Both the position numbers and the translations under genes were made by a program. Of a stretch of DNA of 10,721 bases, positions 7,501 to 10,721 are shown piece after piece. The stretch's first letter is position 1. Every line of letters starts with the position of its first letter. The DNA is from Planctomycetota bacterium. GTDB taxonomy: Bacteria; Planctomycetota; MHYJ01; WSZJ01; JACPWG01. The DNA lies in contig JACRIP010000101.1 in NCBI GenBank assembly GCA_016220045.1, positions 1 through 10,721 of the forward strand. The letters run 5' to 3'. Below the pieces are notes generated by a model, which had not been told where the DNA came from, ran no database searches, and saw only the letters and a list, made by a program, of their open reading frames with translations.

Positions 7501-7784
7501 CGGAGCGGCTCGTCGCGCCGGTAGACGCGCCGGTCCGCCACCAGCGCGGCCGGGGCGAGCGGGTCCCGCGCGGACGGCCGCAGAAACTCGTCCGCGACCA
7601 GGATCCGGTGCAGCGCGCGCGCCACCGTGAGCGGCCGATCGCCGGACCACGCCACGCCGTCGATCTGGAGCTTCGGCGCAGCCTCCGCCGGGCCCGCGCC
7701 CGCAGCGCCTGCCGGGCGCGCCGCCGCGAAGACGAAGAGCGTCCCCTGGAGTACGGGCCGTCCGGCCCACACGGGCTCAGTCAT
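4506..7784 (-). CDS. Alpha-2-macroglobulin-like thioester protein without signal peptide
   Basis: Predicted 1092 residues. I chose ATG 7784 (MTEPVWAGRP) over ATG 7874 because the extra 30 residues look non-coding and would run into the promoter region of the divergent gene. A GAGG lies 11 nt upstream, a slightly long spacing. An MG2-like beta segment lies around residues 70-170 (VADRRVYRRDEPLRF). A Met/Pro/Ala-rich, probably disordered segment at about 473-513 sits where the bait region belongs. The thioester motif YPYGCAEQTS has Cys727 and Gln730, followed by an alpha-helical thioester-domain-like region and a beta-rich C-terminus. In this family, bait cleavage exposes the thioester, which then traps the protease. 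Bacterial members are usually exported and about 1500 residues or longer; this one is shorter and has no signal peptide or lipobox. It lies upstream of the DUF2760-Hsp70 genes on the same strand. The family is confident; inhibitory activity is inference. Confidence 0.88.
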   Translation of the reverse strand: MTEPVWAGRPVLQGTLFVFAAARPAGAAGAGPAEAAPKLQIDGVAWSGDRPLTVARALHRILVADEFLRPSARDPLAPAALVADRRVYRRDEPLRFVALAAGRSGLELAVRAGDRELFREPVALDACGAAVHATEGLGLGSYSAHLISDGQVTIAECEFSVADLTLSPFRARHAAYEVAGDEGRFRYELFRLDAPYAGPVAIGLFCGVCNEVVHRAQETAREGLVSFRFPFAGHGGPFRLEFTTPDGDTATHSLANTASAERREVPLSRLGRVWVGSLLPHPAGRDVRGICVRQEGSETQPFDLEEVAATRVRLRALAPAESVCIVLLPFGAEPSQEITRDRMAKGETLDLSIPAPGAALHVGAWTKRGPFEARAACLRPAELSVAVEAPARAAPGAEVEIVVRAAGAGAGGAVSGVLVVADARLDREEPGPTLARTLFERIEGEAALAAVGDEVDAWGQSGGFAEGALPDAMPMPSFAMPLAPPPPMAAAPMMMTSLAMGMAAPDGIMREVMSSAGETAAGGAGPSDEAPAAAALGASLRTEFPELLLCERIDLQGEVRRRIRLGEQAGAWRVAVYALGGADFAAAEAQIETATDVSVELDLPALAHPGDEVHARVLHRLPGAGTLSVNGPGVLLRDAPVTGSGALEIVVREPGDFTAELAPAGGGPGSALRRTVGRPGVERRMVSTVRLLRLGETLEGERLTVYPGPASFLSEVVKSLLIYPYGCAEQTSAKLAGLAFLRRAWKGGLVALDAAKLERFTVGGLHDMEKFRHEGLFSLWAGGTPEVRTTIKVLRNLSAFHRGEEERADGLVTPACARLRAEGVKDNDLLPLGTEFRAELRGVEDAAAAYFVTREEGERRRLAAYVKERAVGGGTTAHWPATSAWAGVLEATCEALRVMHAAGESALLEAGMNFVSGQFVAGRLKSTSDTRAYVELLAALGGGAGAARAEIDGQETTLTEPRRARRVVARSPGIIVRADREAEFDYLAAEPAFRFRVTATPAQVERGRRVEIRVIPGEAGIAPVCRLYLPGTLALLRGGANAQTVDEPLTGGEVRVEAVAVRRGRGDVRAVLYDMYDVDRIGSAVGVPTHVV

Positions 7785-7803
7785 TTTCCAATTCGCCTCA
7801 CTC

Positions 7804-7832
7804 TTGACGTCCGGCCCATTCGACCGAATAAT
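7804..7832 (+). promoter_or_regulatory. Sigma70-type promoter for the methyltransferase gene
   Basis: TTGACG at 7804-7809, a 17-nt spacer, then AATAAT at 7827-7832: each hexamer is one mismatch from consensus and the spacing is ideal. Transcription would begin near 7839, giving a leader of roughly 58 nt before the ATG at 7898. The minus-strand reading of the same -10 area contains TATTAT (7833-7828), a possible but unsupported -10 for the divergent alpha-2-macroglobulin-like gene, so the two promoters might overlap and compete. Confidence 0.65.
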
Positions 7833-7897
7833 ACCGGCGCCTGCATCGCTCTGCTGACCGACCTCTCCCCCCACCTCCTGCGCGAAGCCGGACGCCG

Positions 7898-8956
7898 ATG
7901 AAGACTTCCGACCTGCTGCTCGACATCTCCATCGACATGCACTGGGAACGGCTGACCGCCTTCAACCTGCGCATGCAGTCGCTCAAGGGCTACGAGGAGT
8001 ACCGCGAACGCGAGATCCAGTGGCTCAACACCGCCCTCGACAAGATCTACGCGGAGCCGCTCAGCACCTCCATCCTCGACTGCACCGCCAACCTGGACGA
8101 GACCGTCATCCCCTTCGACATGCTCGATCTGCTGCCGGAGAAGGTCGACGGCTTCCGCGAGTTCCTCGCCGAGACCCAGCGCGAGCGCTACAAGAAGGGG
8201 CTCGCCCACGTCATCAACATCGGCATCCCCTACCTCCAGATGGTGGAGCGCGAGGGGCTGGGCCGGCCGAAGGACGACTACGTAGGAAACCTGAGGGCCA
8301 TCCTGCGCGACCCGCAGCACCGGGCGCGCTTCAAGGATCTGCTGATGACCCTCGTCGATCCCACCACCTGGGAGCACCGCAACTCGGTGCTCGACATCTA
8401 TCTCAACGAGCTCTTCGGCGAGCGCGCCTTCTCACTCGCCGACATCGGCTGCTCGAACGGCGCCACGGTCGAACGCTCGCAGCGCGCCTTCCCCCGCGCC
8501 ACCATCGTCGGCGTGGACCGCGCCTTCCCGCGCGAGTTCGACACCGAAGGCCGCTCCGCGATCTACTGCCGCCACGACATCACCTCCGGCCCGGTGCCGA
8601 TCGAGAAGGTCGACGTCGTGCGCTGCTCGAACGTGCTCTTCCACCTCACCGCGACCTCGCTCAAGCGCGCCGTCCTCAATATGTGCCGCACGCTCAAGAC
8701 CGGCGGTCTGCTCATCGTCGGCGAGCTGGAGACCCGCGAGCACTTCCCGAACTTCGAAGTCCCGTTCACCGCTCCGGTGGTCGATCCCGCCGGCAACATT
8801 TTTTACCGCGGGCACTTCGTCTTCGAACTCACCTCCGACGGGCTGCGGCTCGCCGACTTCGCCTACGCGAAGGAGGGCGAAGCGGTCGATCCGGTCCATC
8901 TCCAGTACGTCTACCGCGACCACGTCCCGGCGTGGCGCGCGCAGCTTCGCCGCTGA
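7898..8956 (+). CDS. SAM-dependent methyltransferase (class I, CheR-like fold) with long N-terminal region
   Basis: 352 residues starting at ATG 7898; the ribosome site is weak (GGA 5 nt upstream). The C-terminal half is a Rossmann-type methyltransferase. Motif I is ADIGCSNGAT at about residues 181-190, an acidic residue after the second strand is in GVDRAF near 206, a motif-IV-like VDVVRCSNVLFHLT lies at about 238-251, and LKTGGLLIVGE at about 265-275. The CSNVL and TGGLLIVGE pattern resembles the CheR-like branch, but the substrate cannot be named. The first 170 or so residues are mostly helical and charged and I do not recognise them. No chemotaxis genes are nearby. It is divergent from the alpha-2-macroglobulin-like gene and the only plus-strand gene in the window. 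The enzyme class is secure; the target (small molecule or protein) is unknown. Confidence 0.88.
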   Translation: MKTSDLLLDISIDMHWERLTAFNLRMQSLKGYEEYREREIQWLNTALDKIYAEPLSTSILDCTANLDETVIPFDMLDLLPEKVDGFREFLAETQRERYKKGLAHVINIGIPYLQMVEREGLGRPKDDYVGNLRAILRDPQHRARFKDLLMTLVDPTTWEHRNSVLDIYLNELFGERAFSLADIGCSNGATVERSQRAFPRATIVGVDRAFPREFDTEGRSAIYCRHDITSGPVPIEKVDVVRCSNVLFHLTATSLKRAVLNMCRTLKTGGLLIVGELETREHFPNFEVPFTAPVVDPAGNIFYRGHFVFELTSDGLRLADFAYAKEGEAVDPVHLQYVYRDHVPAWRAQLRR

Positions 8957-8963
8957 CGGGATT

Positions 8964-9055
8964 CGGGGGTTTTGGGAGGGGGGCGATTGGCGGTTTGGGC
9001 CGCCGCGGCGAGGTTTGGGGGTTTAGGGGTTTGGCGGTTTGGGGCATTGGGTAGG
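8964..9055. repeat. G-rich GGTTTAGGGG-type intergenic tract
   Basis: Just after the methyltransferase stop the plus strand becomes G-rich, with repeated GGTTTGGGG/GGTTTAGGGG units that look telomere-like, and many G-runs able to form quadruplexes. The 19-mer at 9019-9037 recurs inverted at 9161-9179 with 16 of 19 matches. The spacer 8957-9267 holds this tract, a small hairpin (9067-9085) and a C-rich mirror of the tract. No gene is supported in it, and I see no convincing intrinsic terminator. Confidence 0.65.
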
Positions 9056-9066
9056 GCCTGCCGTCC

Positions 9067-9085
9067 GGGGCACAGGCGTTGCCCC
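9067..9085. repeat. Short hairpin, GGGGCA/TGCCCC
   Basis: GGGGCA (9067-9072) and TGCCCC (9080-9085) pair around a 7-nt loop. The composition is like the dispersed palindromes at 1785 and 10541, so it may be a decayed copy. It has no adjacent T-run and is not called a terminator. Confidence 0.4.
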
Positions 9086-9160
9086 TTGGATCGGTTTTCC
9101 CTACCGCTTCGTCGGCAGCGCTCGCGTGCGCAGTCAGAAAAACCGTTGCAGCGGCAAACA

Positions 9161-9179
9161 CCTCCAAACTCCTAAACCT
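9161..9179. repeat. Inverted partner of the G-rich tract
   Basis: The reverse complement of 9161-9179 matches 9019-9037 at 16 of 19 positions (shared core GGTTTAGG and GTTTGG). The C-rich, A-containing sequence continues to about 9265, up to the stop of the 9268-9897 gene. The pair could bracket a roughly 120-bp loop or be two copies of one dispersed repeat in opposite orientation. Confidence 0.5.
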
Positions 9180-9267
9180 CGAAACCGGCAACCCCAATAC
9201 CTTCCGGCGTCCAAATCGCGCGGCCCTTGACCCCAAGACCGTTCATACAGCGCGACCTCCAAACCCG

Positions 9268-9897
9268 TTAATAGACCCACGTCGTCGGTTCGGCGTTCTC
9301 GATCCCCTTCGCCGGACAGGTGGTTACCGTACCCTGCCACAGCGGGATGCCCACTTCGATCCCGTGCGCGATGATCGTCCGGAGAATCGGCACCGTGTTG
9401 CGGCGGAACTCCTCCTTCTGCAGCTTCTGCTCGCCGAAGATCCCGCCGTGGAAGAGGATTTCCGACGCGCCGTTGTGGTAGATGTAAAGGTCCACGATCC
9501 GCTGCGCGTCGAGCTGCTCCGTCGCGCCGTGGAACACCCGCGCCGGGGAGCGGTGGACCGCGATGCAGCCGGAATACAGGCCTGCGGCCGTGAATTTCGG
9601 CGACGCCAGCACCTGCGCCCGGTCGGCGTCCGCGAGCCCCTTCCAGGCCGCATCGCGAATCGAGATCGCCTCGCGCACGGTGAAGGTGAGCGTGCGCGGG
9701 CCGACCAGCACGTCGATCCGCCGGTCTCCGGCGCGCACTTCGAGCGGTACCCGCGTCGACAGCTCGCGTGTCAGCTCTCCCAGCACCAGCGGCACGCCGT
9801 GCTTGAGCATGCCGAAATGGTCCTCGACCTGGGCGTAGATCGTGTGCCGGAAGAGCGAGTCGTCGCGGACCTCGGTCAGCAATTCCTTCTCGTTCAT
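9268..9897 (-). CDS. Conserved-looking hypothetical protein (209 aa)
   Basis: I do not recognise this family. I chose ATG 9897-9895 (MNEKELLTEV) over an ATG at 9972 because GAGGA lies 5 nt upstream and because a promoter lies at 9968-9997; the upstream ORF extension is Pro/His/Arg-rich and looks untranslated. The protein is soluble, with no signal peptide or membrane segment. It opens with a charged, mostly helical stretch, then a beta-like VPLEVRAGDRRIDVLVGPRTLTFTV segment near residues 49-75. The C-terminal half contains LYIYHNGASEILFHGGIFGE (about 140-160), and the last 50 residues include GIEVGIPLWQGTVT. There are only two Cys and no clear catalytic motif, so I assign no function. It follows the GNAT gene on the same strand after 96 bp but seems to have its own promoter. 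Codon use fits a real gene. Confidence 0.82.
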   Translation of the reverse strand: MNEKELLTEVRDDSLFRHTIYAQVEDHFGMLKHGVPLVLGELTRELSTRVPLEVRAGDRRIDVLVGPRTLTFTVREAISIRDAAWKGLADADRAQVLASPKFTAAGLYSGCIAVHRSPARVFHGATEQLDAQRIVDLYIYHNGASEILFHGGIFGEQKLQKEEFRRNTVPILRTIIAHGIEVGIPLWQGTVTTCPAKGIENAEPTTWVY

Positions 9898-9967
9898 GGC
9901 TGTCCTCGAAGCGTGGTGGACGGCGCCGGCGGCAAGAACCCGGACCCGGTGCGGCGGCGGCGTGCCG

Positions 9968-9997
9968 ATCATACGCCGCTTCGCGCCGCCAAGTCAA
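9968..9997 (-). promoter_or_regulatory. Sigma70-type promoter for the 209-aa hypothetical gene
   Basis: On the minus strand TTGACT (9997-9992), an 18-nt spacer and TATGAT (9973-9968) each differ from consensus at one position. The predicted start near 9961 leaves a leader of about 64 nt before the ATG at 9897. The -35 hexamer contains the TGA stop of the GNAT gene (9996-9994), so the promoter is embedded in the 3' end of the upstream gene. Confidence 0.6.
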
Positions 9998-10461
9998 GCC
10001 TTCGGCGCGGGCGTAAGATCAATGAAATACCGTAGATCGCAGCGGTCGCAGGTCACGCCCTGCTCCGGGCGGAAACCGGCGCGTTCGTACAGGCGGATCG
10101 CGGCCTCCAGTTTGGAAGAGGTCTCGAGCACGACCCGGCGGTAGCCGTGCTCGCGGGCGAAGGCGAGGGCGGCGGCGAGCAGCGCCCGGCCCCGGCCGCT
10201 GCCGCGGCGCTCGGGCGCCAGGTACATTTTGCGCAGCTCGCACGTCGACGCGTCGTGGCGCAGGATGCCCACCGAGCCGTAGATCCGGCCGTCCTCCTCG
10301 AGCACCCCGAAGAAGCTGTCCGGTGCGGGGTAGGCCGTCGCGAGGTCGGCGAGGTCGCGGTCCACGTCCTCCGGGTAGAAACCGAGTCCGTGCTCTTCCA
10401 GGCAGCCGCGCACCAATCGCTGCACCGCGCCTTCGTCTCCGGGTCGTGCCGGTCGGAGCAT
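9994..10461 (-). CDS. GNAT-family N-acetyltransferase
   Basis: 155 residues. The start is ATG 10461-10459, with a perfect GAGGAGG (10473-10467) 5 nt upstream; the longer ORF start at 10551 is rejected. The N-terminus MLRPARPGDEGAVQRLV is the usual first strand and helix of GNAT enzymes, SFFGVLEEDGRIYGSVGI forms the central strands, and the acetyl-CoA pyrophosphate loop (motif A) is ERRGSGRGRALL near residues 90-101. It is followed by VVLETSSKLEAAIRLYERAGF, typical of GNAT motif B. The length is normal for a stand-alone enzyme. The family transfers an acetyl group from acetyl-CoA to an amine; the acceptor cannot be deduced. It heads the short minus-strand pair with the 209-aa hypothetical protein. 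A Cys-x-x-Cys (CDRC) lies near the C-terminus, of unknown relevance. I see no good promoter upstream, only repeats. Confidence 0.93.
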   Translation of the reverse strand: MLRPARPGDEGAVQRLVRGCLEEHGLGFYPEDVDRDLADLATAYPAPDSFFGVLEEDGRIYGSVGILRHDASTCELRKMYLAPERRGSGRGRALLAAALAFAREHGYRRVVLETSSKLEAAIRLYERAGFRPEQGVTCDRCDLRYFIDLTPAPKA

Positions 10462-10540
10462 CGAAACCTCCTCAGCCACGCGGCTTGTTGGCCGTTCCGT
10501 ATTCAGGGGGGACCGCAGGACGGCCCAGCCGGGCCACCCC

Positions 10541-10566
10541 GGGGCGGACACGGGGGTCCGCCCCTA
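10541..10566. repeat. Palindromic dispersed repeat, copy 1
   Basis: GGGGCGGAC (10541-10549) and GTCCGCCCC (10556-10564) form a perfect 9-bp inverted repeat with a 6-nt loop, followed by TA. The same 26-mer occurs inverted at 10695-10720 with a single mismatch. It lies upstream of the GNAT gene in the non-coding right end of the window. Confidence 0.8.
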
Positions 10567-10650
10567 CGCACAACGGGGGTGTCGACGCCGGGGCTAACCA
10601 CCCTATCCTCCCCGGCCGAAAACCCCTGTCTGGCGACTGGGCGGACGTAG

Positions 10651-10670
10651 GGCGAAGCATGGTGTTCGCC
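10651..10670. repeat. Short hairpin between the two palindromic copies
   Basis: GGCGAA (10651-10656) and TTCGCC (10665-10670) pair around an 8-nt loop, preceded by GTAG as in related dispersed hairpins. It sits between the two GGGGCGGAC-type copies and may be a diverged member of the same repeat cluster. Confidence 0.45.
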
Positions 10671-10694
10671 GCGGGCTAAACCCACAGACCGGCT

Positions 10695-10720
10695 TAGGGG
10701 CGGACCCCTGTGTCCGCCCC
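10695..10720. repeat. Palindromic dispersed repeat, copy 2 (inverted)
   Basis: GGGGCGGAC (10697-10705) and GTCCGCCCC (10712-10720) form the same 9-bp-arm hairpin with a 6-nt loop, in opposite orientation to the copy at 10541-10566 (25 of 26 positions identical as inverse complement). Together they bracket about 128 bp, an arrangement like a REP/BIME cluster. The 260 bp from 10462 to the edge otherwise hold no supported gene. Confidence 0.8.
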
Positions 10721-10721
10721 G

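Noticed and set aside
7785..7874. Upstream ATG at 7874 as the alpha-2-macroglobulin-like start
   Set aside because: The extra 30 residues are not family-like, there is no ribosome site, and they would overlap the divergent promoter region; no signal peptide is gained by using it.
4515..7901. 1128-codon plus-strand open frame opposite the alpha-2-macroglobulin-like gene
   Set aside because: Antisense shadow with His/Arg/Ala-skewed composition; the minus strand carries the thioester motif and recognisable domain order.
7781..8377. 198-codon minus-strand ORF opposite the methyltransferase N-terminus
   Set aside because: Val/Glu/Asp-skewed antisense shadow; the plus strand has the promoter and the domain signature.
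9140..9160. Possible intrinsic terminator (GC stem then five T) on the minus strand after the 209-aa gene
   Set aside because: The stem is only about 3-4 bp before the T-run, so it is too weak to call.
8829..9236. Minus-strand 135-codon ORF with a signal-peptide-like stretch
   Set aside because: Composed of the G-rich spacer repeats read in antisense and running into the methyltransferase gene; no ribosome site and an Arg/Pro-rich low-complexity tail.

Overview
The window is 10.7 kb of high-GC bacterial DNA. It holds seven genes: six on the minus strand and one on the plus strand. I cannot name the lineage. The short dispersed intergenic repeats (a tandem 9-mer reading as EHTEHTE when translated, and GGGGCGGAC/GTCCGCCCC hairpins) resemble those I associate with Planctomycetota and other environmental phyla, but this is a weak hint. 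There are no tRNA, rRNA, CRISPR, transposase or phage genes in view.

Layout, from right to left along the main (minus-strand) direction. The right edge (about 10.46-10.72 kb) is intergenic and carries a family of palindromic hairpins. It is followed by a GNAT acetyltransferase (9994-10461, minus) and a 209-residue protein of unknown function (9268-9897, minus) that has its own near-consensus promoter overlapping the GNAT stop. A 311-bp G-rich, repeat-laden spacer separates this from a plus-strand SAM-dependent methyltransferase (7898-8956). The methyltransferase is divergent from the long minus-strand cluster, and the 113-bp divergent spacer holds a strong sigma70-type promoter for it.

The main cluster reads leftward: a thioester-containing alpha-2-macroglobulin-like protein (4506-7784), a 157-bp array of phased CGTTNAACG palindromes that itself forms a large inverted repeat, a DUF2760 protein (3809-4342, probably starting at CTG), a lidless Hsp70-family protein (2004-3812, overlapping the DUF2760 stop in an ATGA), a 285-bp spacer with G-rich and dispersed repeats, and a second Hsp70-family protein (1-1718) that runs off the left edge.

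The DUF2760 and Hsp70 genes look like a translationally coupled module of diverged, probably specialised chaperone-like ATPases with a small partner protein. The upstream alpha-2-macroglobulin-like protein keeps the Cys-x-Glu-Gln thioester motif and a methionine-rich bait-like segment but shows no signal peptide, which is odd for this normally exported family. Whether it works with the Hsp70s is inference from gene order. The most unusual non-coding structure is the decamer array between the alpha-2-macroglobulin and DUF2760 genes: it supplies the stop codon of one gene and abuts the atypical start of the other.
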